The notes beneath the pieces were generated by a model, which had not been told where the DNA came from, did no database searches, and saw only the letters and a list, made by a program, of their open reading frames with translations. A program made the translations under genes and the position numbers. Below, in pieces: positions 36,491 to 45,973 of a DNA stretch of 64,000 bases. The DNA comes from Microvirga arsenatis (GTDB lineage: Bacteria; Pseudomonadota; Alphaproteobacteria; Rhizobiales; Beijerinckiaceae): NCBI RefSeq assembly GCF_009910705.1, contig NZ_JAAAXJ010000006.1:214498-278497 (forward strand), given 5' to 3'. Position 1 is the first letter of the stretch. Every line of letters starts with the position of its first letter.

Positions 36491-37495
36491 ATGAGCAGCA
36501 TGATACAAGCCGGCAGCCCGCGCTCTCTCCCCAAAGGACTTCCGCAGGTTGCGGCACTCTTGATCGTCTTTCTCGTCAACTGGCTTGTTTTCCGTGACTT
36601 CTTCGCCCTGCGCCTTCAGGATGGCCGCCTGTTTGGAAGCCTCATCGATGTTCTGAACCGGGGTGCGCCGGTTGCGATCCTGGCTTTGGGCATGACGCTC
36701 GTCATTGCCACCCGCGGCATCGATCTGTCGGTGGGCGCAGTCATGGCCATTGCAGGCGCGACGGCAGCGGCATTGACAGCCCAGGGCTATCCCTTGCCTA
36801 TGGCACTTGCGACTGCGGCTGGCGTCGGACTCCTGTGCGGTCTCTGGAACGGCATCCTCGTTGCCATTCTCGAGATCCAACCTTTCGTGGCGACCCTCAT
36901 CCTGATGGTGGCGGGGCGCGGCTTTGCACAGCTCATCACGGAGGGGCAGATCATCACCTTCGTGAGCGAGGACTTCGCCGCTATCGGCGGCGGCTCCTTC
37001 CTGATGCTGCCGATGCCGGTGGGAATCGCTCTCGTGATGCTCTTCATTACACATCTCGTGGTTCGATACACCGCGCTCGGCCTTTTCATCGAGGCCGTCG
37101 GCGCCAATGTCCGCTCCAGCGCCTATGCGGGGGTCGGCACCAAGGCCGTAACGATTGCAGTATACATGTGGTGCAGCCTCTGCGCGGCCATTGCGGGCTT
37201 AATCGTAACGGCCGATATCCGTGGTGCCGATGCCAACAATGCCGGCCTCTGGCTCGAACTCGATGCAATCCTCGCTGTGGTCATCGGCGGCACCTCTCTC
37301 TTCGGCGGTCGCTTCAGCCTCGGCCTTTCGGTCGTCGGCGCGCTCATCATCCAGGCCATGAACACCGGCATCCTGCTGAGCGGCTACCCACCCGAATACA
37401 ACCTTATCGTAAAAGCCATCGTCGTAATGGCGGTGCTCCTGGCGCAGTCGCCTGTTCTGAGCGCCGTTCATGCCGTCTGGAGGAGCAAGGCATGA
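36491..37495 (+). CDS. ytfT: sugar ABC transporter permease (YtfT)
   Basis: A 334-residue CUT2/RbsC-type permease with about eight hydrophobic segments. It has the family stretches LALGMTLVIATRGIDLSVGAVMAIAG and VIGGTSLFGG. It starts directly after the ytfR stop and overlaps the next permease by 4 bp. It forms the channel with YjfF. Confidence 0.92.
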   Translation: MSSMIQAGSPRSLPKGLPQVAALLIVFLVNWLVFRDFFALRLQDGRLFGSLIDVLNRGAPVAILALGMTLVIATRGIDLSVGAVMAIAGATAAALTAQGYPLPMALATAAGVGLLCGLWNGILVAILEIQPFVATLILMVAGRGFAQLITEGQIITFVSEDFAAIGGGSFLMLPMPVGIALVMLFITHLVVRYTALGLFIEAVGANVRSSAYAGVGTKAVTIAVYMWCSLCAAIAGLIVTADIRGADANNAGLWLELDAILAVVIGGTSLFGGRFSLGLSVVGALIIQAMNTGILLSGYPPEYNLIVKAIVVMAVLLAQSPVLSAVHAVWRSKA

Positions 37496-38451
37496 TCCGG
37501 CGCCATCTTCCCGTACTCATCACGCTGGTTGTCTTCGTCGTCGGATATCTGCTCTGCCTGGTGCAGTTCCCGAGCTTTGCCTCCACCCGGGTGATCGGCA
37601 ATCTGCTGACTGACAATGCCTTCCTCGGCATCGTCGCAGTGGGCATGACCTTCGTGATCCTGTCCGGCGGGATCGACCTATCGGTCGGCTCGGTAATCGC
37701 CTTCACCGGGGTCTTCCTCGCGGTGGCTATCGAGCGATACGGGCTCAATCCCTATCTCGCCTTCATCCTCGTCCTCGGCATCGCGGCCCTGTTCGGAGCG
37801 GGAATGGGCTTCCTGATCCATGCCTTCCAAATTCCGGCCTTCATCGTGACGCTGGCCGGCATGTTCCTGGCACGGGGCCTGTGCTTCGTGCTCACCACGG
37901 ATTCCATCCCGATCAATGCCCCCGCCTATGGCCAGATCACGGATATCGCCTTTGCCCTCCCTGGCGGGGGAAGGCTTACCTTTATCGCCATAGTGATGCT
38001 TGTCACCTTTGCGGTGGGGATCGTTCTGGCGCATTTCACCCGGTTCGGTGCCAATGTCTACGCCCTCGGCGGCAACAGGACCTCGGCGGAACTGATGGGT
38101 GTTCCCGTAGGGAAGACGACGATCGCGATCTACATGCTGTCGAGCTTCCTGGCGGCCCTGGCCGGAATCGTCTTTTCCTTCTACACATCCGCAGGTTATT
38201 CTTTGGCCGCGACCGGGGTCGAGCTCGACACGATTGCAGCGGTTGTCATAGGTGGAACTCTGCTGACGGGGGGTTATGGGACCATCATCGGCACGATGAT
38301 CGGTGTGCTGATCCAGGGATTGATCCAGACGTACATCACCTTCGAGGGGACCCTGAGTTCCTGGTGGACCAAGATTGCCATTGGAGCTCTTTTGTTTGCA
38401 TTTATTGTTTTGCAGCGGGGACTCTCGGCAGCTTCGCTTCGATCGCGGTAG
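37492..38451 (+). CDS. yjfF: sugar ABC transporter permease (YjfF)
   Basis: A 319-residue RbsC-type permease from the ATG at 37492, which overlaps the ytfT stop. Conserved stretches include AVGMTFVILSGGIDLSVGSVIAFTG, FALGGNRTSAELMG-like ALGGNRTSAELMGVPV and VIGGTLLTGGYGT. It is paralogous to the upstream permease and completes the importer. The frame is open upstream of 37492, but only this start fits the family. Confidence 0.92.
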   Translation: MIRRHLPVLITLVVFVVGYLLCLVQFPSFASTRVIGNLLTDNAFLGIVAVGMTFVILSGGIDLSVGSVIAFTGVFLAVAIERYGLNPYLAFILVLGIAALFGAGMGFLIHAFQIPAFIVTLAGMFLARGLCFVLTTDSIPINAPAYGQITDIAFALPGGGRLTFIAIVMLVTFAVGIVLAHFTRFGANVYALGGNRTSAELMGVPVGKTTIAIYMLSSFLAALAGIVFSFYTSAGYSLAATGVELDTIAAVVIGGTLLTGGYGTIIGTMIGVLIQGLIQTYITFEGTLSSWWTKIAIGALLFAFIVLQRGLSAASLRSR

Positions 38452-38469
38452 AGTTCAAAGAGCAGGATC

Positions 38470-39246
38470 ATGGTGTTGGTGAACGGCGTCCAGAGACCTT
38501 CGAGAACACGATCGGCTCATGATCTCGTTGCCCATGGGATCGGCCAGAGCATAATGCAGGGGCGCTTTCCTATCGGCAGTATCCTGCCGGGAGACGCAGA
38601 GCTGATGGAGCTCTTCGGGGTTTCGCGGACGGCCCTTCGCGAGGCCTTGAAGACCCTGGCCGCAAAGGGCCTGATCGAGTCCAAGACGAAGGTCGGCACC
38701 AAGGTCCTCGATCGCAACAACTGGAACATGTTCGATGCCGACATCCTGGAATGGCATCTCGAAATGGGCGTGGATGCCCGCTTCCTCGGATGGCTCTTCG
38801 AAATCAGGCAAACCCTCGAGCCGCTTGCCTGCGCCACAGCTGCCCAGCGGCGCACGCCCGAACAACTGGAGCGCATGCGCAAGGCCCTTCAGGCGATGTA
38901 TGGATGCGAGAGCAACCGGCAGGGGTTCACAAAGGCGGACCTTGCCTTCCATCAGGCCATTCTTGAGGCTTCAGGCAATCCCTTTCTGCAGTCGATCGGC
39001 TCCGTCATCGGAGCAGCCTTGGCAACATCCTTCACGATCAGTTCGCCCGTATCGAGCGATGATCGTTTTCGGGAGGTGATGCGGCAGCACCAGGGTGTGT
39101 TCGATGCCATCGAGCAGCGCAAACCATCCCTTGCGAGTGAGGCCATGGCTACGCTCATCCTGCAGGCGGCGGAAAGGGTGCAGATCAAACATGCGGAGAG
39201 CTCACTGGCCAAAATCCAGATCCACGCCTTCTCAGAAGCTGACTAG
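38470..39246 (+). CDS. GntR-family transcriptional regulator (FadR/FCD subfamily)
   Basis: A 258-residue regulator. The N-terminal winged helix has LPGDAELMELFGVSRTALREALKTLAAKGLIESK. The C-terminal FCD domain has the metal-site region KADLAFHQAILEASGN and QHQGVFDAIEQRK; one usual His ligand of the last helix appears to be missing. It resembles regulators of sugar-acid catabolism such as DgoR. It lies between the YtfQRT-YjfF and ChvE-GguAB operons, so it is the likely regulator of the whole sugar locus. Confidence 0.9.
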   Translation: MVLVNGVQRPSRTRSAHDLVAHGIGQSIMQGRFPIGSILPGDAELMELFGVSRTALREALKTLAAKGLIESKTKVGTKVLDRNNWNMFDADILEWHLEMGVDARFLGWLFEIRQTLEPLACATAAQRRTPEQLERMRKALQAMYGCESNRQGFTKADLAFHQAILEASGNPFLQSIGSVIGAALATSFTISSPVSSDDRFREVMRQHQGVFDAIEQRKPSLASEAMATLILQAAERVQIKHAESSLAKIQIHAFSEAD

Positions 39247-39522
39247 CCGAAACGGATGATCCTTTTGTCGAAGGGGAGTAAGATCTACAGGTGCTTGTGA
39301 GAAGGAATTATATTATTGTATGATTTATTCTTGGGAAGATCGCAGTGACGTTTCTCCAGCGATGGAGAGGCAGGGCTGCTCCAAGGGGGCGGATCGACCC
39401 GACAACAAGATCGGACGGCTGGCTCGACTTGGGTCAAAGCCACAATCTGGCGAAAAGCTCTTGAGCGAAGGATGCCTGTTTCTACGGGCGATATTCTGGA
39501 CAAGATACGAGGGAGAACGACC
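39247..39522. promoter_or_regulatory. promoter region of the chvE operon
   Basis: 276 bp with no gene. Near 39300-39330 it is AT-rich and contains TATTATTGTATGATTTA, a partial match to the motif in front of ytfQ; this is a candidate site for the GntR/FadR regulator. The start of chvE is the TTG at 39523, preceded by GAGGGAG. Confidence 0.4.
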
Positions 39523-40587
39523 TTGAAGACATTGACGACCACTTTGGCAGCCGTGGCTTTCGGAGCCCTCGGCCTGCTCGGCGCCGCTCAGGCGCAGGAC
39601 AAAGGCACCGTCGGCGTGGCCATGCCCACGAAGTCGTCCGCACGCTGGATCGACGACGGCAACAATATGGTCAAGGCGCTCAAAGAGAAGGGCTATAATG
39701 TCGACCTGCAATATGCTGAAGACGACATTCCCAACCAGCTCTCCCAGATCGAGAACATGATCACTAAAGGCGTCAAGGTGCTCGTGATTGCGGCCATCGA
39801 CGGCACGACGCTATCCGATGCGCTTCAGCAGGCAGCCGACAAGGGGATCAAGGTCATTGCCTATGACCGCCTGATCCGCAATTCCAAGAACGTCGACTAC
39901 TATGCCACTTTCGACAACTTCCAGGTTGGCGTGCTTCAGGGCGGCTACATCGAGAAGGCGCTCGGCCTGAAGGAGGGCAAGGGCCCGTTCAACATCGAGC
40001 TGTTCGGCGGCTCGCCCGACGACAACAACGCCTATTTCTTCTACAATGGCGCCATGTCCGTTCTCGACCCTTACATCAAGAACGGTAAGCTTAAGGTTCA
40101 GAGCGGCCAGATGGGCATGGACAAGGTCTCCACCCTGCGCTGGGATGGGGCGGTTGCCCAGGCTCGCATGGACAACCTGCTGTCCGCCTTCTACACCGAC
40201 AAGCGAGTCGATGCAGTTCTCTCGCCGTATGACGGCCTGAGCATCGGCATCATCTCCTCGCTCAAGGGCGTAGGCTATGGCAGCCCGCGGCAGCCGATGC
40301 CGATCATCACCGGCCAGGATGCGGAAGTGCCTTCGATCAAGTCGATCCTGGCCAAGGAGCAGACTCAGACGGTGTTCAAGGATACCCGCGAACTCGCCAA
40401 GGTTGCGGCCAACATGGTCGACGCCATGATGTCCGGCAAGGCTCCTGAGGTGAACGACACCAAGACCTATGAAAACGGGGTGAAGGTGGTTCCGTCCTAC
40501 CTCCTGAAGCCGGTGAGCGTCGACGCCTCGAACTGGAAGGAAGTTCTGGTCGGCAGCGGCTACTACAAGGAAGACCAGTTCAAGTAA
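39523..40587 (+). CDS. chvE: multiple sugar-binding periplasmic protein (ChvE)
   Basis: A 354-residue binding protein from a TTG start with GGGAG upstream. The signal peptide ends near [39 protein letters not shown] and [12 protein letters not shown] match Agrobacterium ChvE closely. ChvE binds arabinose, galactose, glucose and related aldoses, and in Agrobacterium it also passes the sugar signal to VirA; no virA is seen here. It is encoded with the GguA-GguB importer. A 10-bp-stem hairpin follows the gene. Confidence 0.93.
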   Translation: MKTLTTTLAAVAFGALGLLGAAQAQDKGTVGVAMPTKSSARWIDDGNNMVKALKEKGYNVDLQYAEDDIPNQLSQIENMITKGVKVLVIAAIDGTTLSDALQQAADKGIKVIAYDRLIRNSKNVDYYATFDNFQVGVLQGGYIEKALGLKEGKGPFNIELFGGSPDDNNAYFFYNGAMSVLDPYIKNGKLKVQSGQMGMDKVSTLRWDGAVAQARMDNLLSAFYTDKRVDAVLSPYDGLSIGIISSLKGVGYGSPRQPMPIITGQDAEVPSIKSILAKEQTQTVFKDTRELAKVAANMVDAMMSGKAPEVNDTKTYENGVKVVPSYLLKPVSVDASNWKEVLVGSGYYKEDQFK

Positions 40588-40598
40588 TTGGCTCATGA

Positions 40599-40634
40599 AG
40601 CATGGACCTTGCACACCCTTGCAGGGTCCATGCT
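40599..40634 (+). promoter_or_regulatory. intercistronic hairpin after chvE
   Basis: AGCATGGACC pairs with GGTCCATGCT; a mismatch and an inner TGCA-TGCA pairing extend the stem to about 15 positions around a short loop. It starts 12 bp after the chvE stop and 47 bp before gguA. No long T-run follows. It has the same position and likely role as the hairpins after the other binding-protein genes. Confidence 0.72.
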
Positions 40635-40680
40635 CGTTTCGAGAGCGCCTGGAGTCCGTGGGCGGCCTGAGGTTCAAACG

Positions 40681-42210
40681 ATGAGCGCAATCCTTGAGAT
40701 GCGGGGGATCACCAAGACGTTTCCGGGCGTGAAAGCGCTCGACAACGTCAACATCACGGTCAAAGCCGGCGAGATCCATGCACTCGTGGGCGAGAACGGT
40801 GCCGGCAAGTCGACGCTGATGAAGGTGCTTAGCGGCGTCTATCCATACGGCTCCTACTCCGGCTCGATCATCTACGAGGGCGAGGAGCGCCGCTTCTCGG
40901 GCATCTCCGATAGCGAGGCTCTCGGCATCATCATCATCCACCAGGAACTGGCGCTGGTGCCGCTCCTCTCCATTGCCGAAAACATCTTTCTCGGAAACGA
41001 GCAGGCCAGGTACGGCGTCATCGACTGGTCGTCGGCCTTCGCACGAACGAGGGAACTGCTCAGGATCGTCGGCCTCAACGAGTCTCCGGAAACCCTCGTC
41101 ACCAACCTGGGCGTCGGCAAGCAGCAGCTCGTCGAGATTGCCAAGGCGCTCTCGAAAAAGGTAAAGCTTCTGATCCTGGACGAGCCCACCGCCAGCCTCA
41201 ATGAAACGGACAGCGATGCTCTGTTGAACCTGCTGCTTCAGTTCAAGGCCCAGGGCATCTCGTCCATCCTGATCTCCCACAAGCTCAACGAGATCTCGAA
41301 GGTGGCAGACTCCATTACCGTGCTGCGCGACGGCGGTACGGTCGAGACCCTCGATTGCCGAGCCGAGGCTATCAGCGAGGATCGGATTATCCGCGGCATG
41401 GTCGGCCGCACCATGGAAGACCGCTATCCGAAGCGCGAGCCGAAGATCGGCGAGGTCATCTTCCAGGTGGAGAATTGGTCCGCCTATCACCCGATCCACA
41501 ATCATGTGCAGGTGGTCAAGAACGTCAGCCTGAACATCCGGCGGGGCGAGATCGTCGGCATCGCCGGACTGATGGGGGCGGGGCGGACCGAGCTGGCCAT
41601 GAGCCTGTTCGGCCGCAGCTACGGCCAGAACATCTCCGGCCGGGTGCTGCTGCACGGCAGGGAGATCGACGTGAGTACGGTGGGGAAGGCCGTCGCCAAC
41701 AGGATCGCCTATGCCACCGAGGATCGTAAGACCTATGGATTGGTCCTGGCCGAAGACATCCGCAAGAACGTAACGCTCGCGAACCTTGAGGGCGTCTCCA
41801 AAAACCTTGTTATCGACGACATTCGGGAACTAGCGGTCGCCAACGACTACCGGGCCAAGATGCGCATCCGCAGCCCCAGCGTCTTTCAGGATACGGTGAA
41901 CCTGTCGGGCGGCAACCAGCAGAAGGTTGTCCTGAGCAAATGGCTGTTCTCCGACCCGGAGATCCTCATTCTGGACGAGCCGACCCGCGGCATTGATGTG
42001 GGGGCGAAATACGAAATCTACACGATCATCAACAAGCTCGCCGATGCCGGAAAGGGCGTTCTCATGATATCCTCGGAGATGCCGGAGCTGCTCGGCATGT
42101 GCGACAGGATCTATGTGATGAACGAAGGCTCCTTGATCGCCGAACTGGACGTTGCCGAGGCATCCCAGGAAAAGATCATGCACGCTATCGTCAAGTCGGG
42201 GAGGCGCTGA
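40681..42210 (+). CDS. gguA: sugar ABC transporter ATP-binding protein (GguA), tandem ABC domains
   Basis: A 509-residue CUT2-class ATPase. The first cassette has Walker [10 protein letters not shown] and Walker [11 protein letters not shown]. The second has GLMGAGRTE, the signature LSGGNQQK and [11 protein letters not shown]. The C-terminal part contains [15 protein letters not shown], the usual RbsA-type loop. The ATG at 40681 gives the family N-terminus ([19 protein letters not shown]). Confidence 0.93.
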   Translation: MSAILEMRGITKTFPGVKALDNVNITVKAGEIHALVGENGAGKSTLMKVLSGVYPYGSYSGSIIYEGEERRFSGISDSEALGIIIIHQELALVPLLSIAENIFLGNEQARYGVIDWSSAFARTRELLRIVGLNESPETLVTNLGVGKQQLVEIAKALSKKVKLLILDEPTASLNETDSDALLNLLLQFKAQGISSILISHKLNEISKVADSITVLRDGGTVETLDCRAEAISEDRIIRGMVGRTMEDRYPKREPKIGEVIFQVENWSAYHPIHNHVQVVKNVSLNIRRGEIVGIAGLMGAGRTELAMSLFGRSYGQNISGRVLLHGREIDVSTVGKAVANRIAYATEDRKTYGLVLAEDIRKNVTLANLEGVSKNLVIDDIRELAVANDYRAKMRIRSPSVFQDTVNLSGGNQQKVVLSKWLFSDPEILILDEPTRGIDVGAKYEIYTIINKLADAGKGVLMISSEMPELLGMCDRIYVMNEGSLIAELDVAEASQEKIMHAIVKSGRR

Positions 42211-42211
42211 G

Positions 42212-43411
42212 ATGGACACGAGAACTGCCGACGAGCTTCACGTTCCCCAGCAGAAAACGTCTTGGATGGAATTCGTCAAAACACACTTCCGCGATTACGG
42301 CATGCTGCTGTCGCTTCTGGTCATCATGCTGTTCTTCCAGGTGGTGACCAACGGCACCCTCCTGCGGCCCCTCAACCTGACCAACCTGGTGCTGCAGAAC
42401 AGCTATATCGTCATCATGGCGTTGGGGATGCTGCTCGTCATCGTGGCAGGTCACATCGACTTGTCGGTAGGCTCCATCGTCGGCTTCGTCGGCGGTCTGG
42501 CAGCGATGATGATGGTGCGGTGGGGGGTCGACCCCGTGACCACGACCATTGCCTGCCTGATCGTCGGCGGACTCATCGGTGCCGCTCAAGGCTACTGGGT
42601 CGCCTATTTCAAGGTACCGTCCTTCATCGTCACGCTCGCCGGCATGCTCGTCTTCAAGGGCCTCACCCTGGCGCTTCTCGGCGGCATGTCGGTCGGTCCG
42701 TTCCCGGTAGTTTTCCAGCGGCTGAGCTCGGGCTTCATCCCGGATGTCTTCGGAGGCGAGGGCTTCAACTACACCTCCCTCTTCCTCGGCGTCGCAAGCG
42801 TCGCGGTGCTGATCTATTTCAGCTTCCGCAGCCGGGCCAACCAGCTCAAGCATGCGGTGGAGACCGCTCCCTTCGGCCTCTTCCTGTTCAAGAACGGCCT
42901 GCTTGCCGTGCTCGTGATCGCGTTCTGCTACCTCATGGCAACCTATCGCGGGCTGCCGAACGTTCTCGTCATCATGGCAGTGCTGATCGCGCTCTATGCC
43001 TTCGTGACCAACCGCACCACCATCGGTCGACGCATCTATGCCTTGGGCGGCAACGAGAAGGCGGCCAAGCTGTCGGGCATCAAGACCGAGCGACTGACCT
43101 TCTTGACCTTCGTCAACATGGGCGTCCTGGCGGGGCTTGCAGGCCTCATCTTCGCCGCACGACTGAACACTGCGACGCCGAAGGCCGGCCTCGGCTTCGA
43201 ACTTGACGTGATCGCCGCCGTGTTCATCGGCGGCGCCTCGGCCACCGGCGGCGTGGGCAAGGTTACGGGGGCGGTCATAGGCGCCTTTGTGATGGGCGTG
43301 ATGAACAACGGGATGTCGATCCTAGGAATTGGCATTGACTATCAACAGGTTATCAAAGGTCTGGTGCTGCTCGCGGCCGTCTCTCTGGATGTCTATAATA
43401 GGAAGAAATGA
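42212..43411 (+). CDS. gguB: sugar ABC transporter permease (GguB)
   Basis: A 399-residue XylH/GguB-type permease with ten or more hydrophobic segments. It carries GMLLVIVAGHIDLSVGSIVGFVGG, YALGGNEKAAKLSGI and FIGGASATGGVGKV. The ATG at 42212 starts one base after the gguA stop. It is longer than RbsC-type permeases, as expected for this subgroup. The gguC gene found after gguB in Agrobacterium is absent here. Confidence 0.93.
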   Translation: MDTRTADELHVPQQKTSWMEFVKTHFRDYGMLLSLLVIMLFFQVVTNGTLLRPLNLTNLVLQNSYIVIMALGMLLVIVAGHIDLSVGSIVGFVGGLAAMMMVRWGVDPVTTTIACLIVGGLIGAAQGYWVAYFKVPSFIVTLAGMLVFKGLTLALLGGMSVGPFPVVFQRLSSGFIPDVFGGEGFNYTSLFLGVASVAVLIYFSFRSRANQLKHAVETAPFGLFLFKNGLLAVLVIAFCYLMATYRGLPNVLVIMAVLIALYAFVTNRTTIGRRIYALGGNEKAAKLSGIKTERLTFLTFVNMGVLAGLAGLIFAARLNTATPKAGLGFELDVIAAVFIGGASATGGVGKVTGAVIGAFVMGVMNNGMSILGIGIDYQQVIKGLVLLAAVSLDVYNRKK

Positions 43412-43702
43412 TTGAAGCTGGGGCGCGAGTTGAAGCCAGTTCATCCAGGGCGATCCATAAGGCCACGGTTTAAATGATGATACAGAGTGCCGAAAGTGGC
43501 TCAGGTTCTGGCCAGTTTCCGCTGAACCTATCCAAGGATCACTATATTGCAGCGCGCCCGCCTATGGGCATGAAGCAGGCGATGCGGTCTTGACCACTTT
43601 GGTCTCAAGTTGAGCAGATCGTCCTCTCGCCTTGAATCTCCTAAATATCTCTTGAGTCGCGGTGTGAACGCTTCGCATACTTGGCCGTGAGGAGTGCACG
43701 CC

Positions 43703-44977
43703 ATGCCCGCAAAGTTCATCTCTGCGCTTCGGCTCCCAGTATCCAGTCGTTTTGCTTGGAATAGCTCCGATGGTGAACCGGCCAGAGTCAGCTACCGGTT
43801 CATGCCATCAGCTGAAGGTTCTAATGTTGGGTTCGGAGACCCTGCTTCCGGTTTTAGACCATTCACAAAGCCTGAGCAAAGCGATGTTAAGCGGATATTC
43901 GATAGTATTTCTAGTCGAGTGAATATCGAATTTTACCAAGTTGGCACCAACGCGGTAGCAGATATAAACTTTGGAATGTTTCAGATCCCGGGTCGCGAGG
44001 GATATGCTTCGGGAACACCATATCTTCGAGACGGGGTCTACGCGATAAGGATGGATGTATTCCTTCATCGGAGCTATAATTCTGGTCAACAAGCCATTTT
44101 AGCACTGCACCATGAAATCGGCCATGCCCTCGGCCTAAAACACCCGTTTGAGGGTACACCTCGCCTTTCCCTTAGTGAAATGCCGATCTCAATCATGTCC
44201 TATGACTACGATATTCGTAGTACGCAGTTCAGCTTCTTTGAGATTGCGTCACTCCAGAGCATCTACGGGCCAGCCAAGAGGAAGCTTGGAAACGATACCC
44301 ACATCTTTGGGAGCCAGCGCCTGCTGTGGGACGGGGGTGGCAACGATACCATCAACGCCGAACAGGTAAGGGATAAAGTTTCAATCAATCTGAAAGATGG
44401 GTCATGGAATTGGATCGGACAGAAAAGAGCATCAATTCTTGATCTTGGACAGGTCTACCTCGGCGATCATTCGACGTTCGAGAACGTGCGTGGGTCCCGC
44501 TTCGGCGATGCGCTAACAGGGAATGCAGAGAACAACATCATTCGTGGGAATGGAGGGCACGACTCGATCCGAGGGCTAAGCGGAAACGATACCCTCTACG
44601 GCGGCGCAGGCAACGATACGCTTCAAGGCGGTGCAGGCGGCGACTACATGCAGGGTGGCTCCGGTCGCGACCGGTTTGTGTTTTCCAGAGCTTCTGACCT
44701 TGGCTCGTTTGAGCGACATGATCGGATCGTGAAGTTCAACCCCAGTGAAGGTGACAGGCTTGATTTTTCGAAATTCGATGCTGATCCAAATACTGGCGGA
44801 CGACAAAAGTTAGATTTCCGGGTGGGCCAGGATTTCGCTGTGTCGGGGAAAGCACAGGTTGTGTTTGACCGTTCAACGCACAGCCTCGTCTTTGACGTCA
44901 ATGGTGATGGGGTGGCGGATACGAATCTCACGCTTCCTGGGATTGGTCTGGTGAAACACTCCTATTTGATTCTCTAG
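43703..44977 (+). CDS. serralysin-like RTX metalloprotease (peptidase M10B)
   Basis: About 424 residues, predicted secreted. The zinc site HEIGHALGLKH and a Met-turn (ISIMSYD) mark a metzincin of the serralysin group. Downstream are nonapeptide calcium repeats (GNGGHDSIRG, GNDTLYGGAGNDTLQGGAG), then a C-terminal domain typical of type I secretion substrates (VFDVNGDGVADTNLTL). There is no N-terminal signal peptide, as expected. No TolC-, HlyB- or HlyD-type genes lie nearby. The ATG at 43703 has GAGGAG at 9 bases. Its base composition is noticeably more AT-rich than its neighbours, which suggests transfer. Confidence 0.88.
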   Translation: MPAKFISALRLPVSSRFAWNSSDGEPARVSYRFMPSAEGSNVGFGDPASGFRPFTKPEQSDVKRIFDSISSRVNIEFYQVGTNAVADINFGMFQIPGREGYASGTPYLRDGVYAIRMDVFLHRSYNSGQQAILALHHEIGHALGLKHPFEGTPRLSLSEMPISIMSYDYDIRSTQFSFFEIASLQSIYGPAKRKLGNDTHIFGSQRLLWDGGGNDTINAEQVRDKVSINLKDGSWNWIGQKRASILDLGQVYLGDHSTFENVRGSRFGDALTGNAENNIIRGNGGHDSIRGLSGNDTLYGGAGNDTLQGGAGGDYMQGGSGRDRFVFSRASDLGSFERHDRIVKFNPSEGDRLDFSKFDADPNTGGRQKLDFRVGQDFAVSGKAQVVFDRSTHSLVFDVNGDGVADTNLTLPGIGLVKHSYLIL

Positions 44978-45015
44978 GGCTCCAAAACGAGAAAGCTGGA
45001 ACGTAGAGTCCCTAA

Positions 45016-45624
45016 GAGCCCGTATAGGAATGGTTACGGGTGAGCAATGCGGCGGAGCATGAGGCTGCTCATGGCCACACCGATTACCGCTTCTGAGACA
45101 TCACTGCGCTCCTCGTAATCACGCACCAATCGGCGCCAGCGCATTTTCACTCGAATGTGCGCTCTACGCCCCACCTGCGCGGCAATGGAAAGGAGCTTTG
45201 ACGTTTCGCTGTCGATCACGCCGGCCGCTGGGCTCACCTCCCGGCCAGCCTGCTCGCGGCCGAGCATCAGGGCGACATCGTGCAGAGTCTGGAACAGCAG
45301 GCGACGAACAAAGCGCCGGACCACCAGTACACTGCCTGTCATGCTCCGAACTCATGCGGCAGCATGCGCCAGCCGCAGCCGGTGCGGGCGAGATAGCGAT
45401 GGCATTGAGGATCTCGCACAGGTTCACCTTGGGCCTGCGGCCACGCAGGGCGGGTTGAGGCAGGATCGGCCCGATCCGCTTCCATTCCTCATCGGTCAGG
45501 TCGGCGGGATAGCGCCGCCGCTCAAAGGCCTTCTGGCGCTCACGATGGTCTTTCGTCCACATCCGCCTCATGTGGATGCGACACTATCCCAATCCGACCC
45601 CGTGCGACATTCTCAAACAGGCAC
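45016..45624 (-). mobile_element. decayed IS5-family insertion sequence remnant
   Basis: Two imperfect terminal repeats, GAGCCCGTATAGGAATGG at 45016-45033 and the complement of GTGCCTGTTTGAGAATGTC at 45606-45624 (12 of the first 17 positions match), enclose a broken transposase. At about 609 bp it is shorter than intact relatives of roughly 850-930 bp, so part is deleted. No exact target duplication is visible. Confidence 0.6.
45034..45571 (-). pseudogene. broken IS5-family transposase
   Basis: The N-terminal piece, starting at 45571, reads YPADLTDEEWKRIGPILPQP and RGRRPKVNLCEILNAI, a clear IS5-type N-terminus, then leaves frame. A second frame carries a C-terminal piece, RRLVRDYEERSDVSEAVIG and MLRRIAHP, typical of the end of IS1031-like transposases. 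The catalytic middle is largely missing. It cannot make an active enzyme. Confidence 0.7.
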
Positions 45625-45653
45625 TGAGAAGACGCCCTCAAGAGCGACCGTTC

Positions 45654-45926
45654 TCAACGTGAAGCCGGCTGGACGAGGGCCGCCACGATCCGGCGGACAA
45701 CGGGCAGGACGACCAGCAGCGTCGGAAAGGCAACCAACCAGGAAGCCATCCAGGCACCCATCCATACGGCGAAGAGACTCTCGACGAAGCCAAGGCTCTT
45801 GACGGTCGAAACCCCGGAGACGACGCACGACATCAATACGGAGATGAGGAGCGGCGTGAGAAGAGCGCCATAGCGTGCGGGAAGCTTCTTGCTGGTCTTG
45901 AATGCAGCAGTGTCGGGAGAGGTCAT
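45654..45926 (-). CDS. DUF2798 family small membrane protein
   Basis: About 90 residues with two hydrophobic segments (LTPLLISVLMSCVVSGVST and VWMGAWMASWLVAFPTLLVV), the layout of DUF2798 proteins, ending in VVRRIVAALVQP. Function unknown. The ATG at 45926 gives the family-like N-terminus; the frame is open to 45977. It lies just downstream of the broken NmrA-type gene on the same strand, possibly once its operon partner. Confidence 0.75.
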   Translation of the reverse strand: MTSPDTAAFKTSKKLPARYGALLTPLLISVLMSCVVSGVSTVKSLGFVESLFAVWMGAWMASWLVAFPTLLVVLPVVRRIVAALVQPASR

Positions 45927-45973
45927 GTGACGAATCCTGATACGAACGATGTCGTTCACGGGCTTGGGAGCCC

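Noticed and set aside
39811..41655. A 614-residue open frame on the minus strand
   Set aside because: Antisense to chvE and gguA; rich in His, Asp and Arg as expected for a mirror of GC-rich coding DNA; no domain.
39523..43411. A virulence role for the chvE locus, as in Agrobacterium
   Set aside because: ChvE has a general sugar-uptake role, and no vir genes are in the window, so the transport function is enough to explain it.
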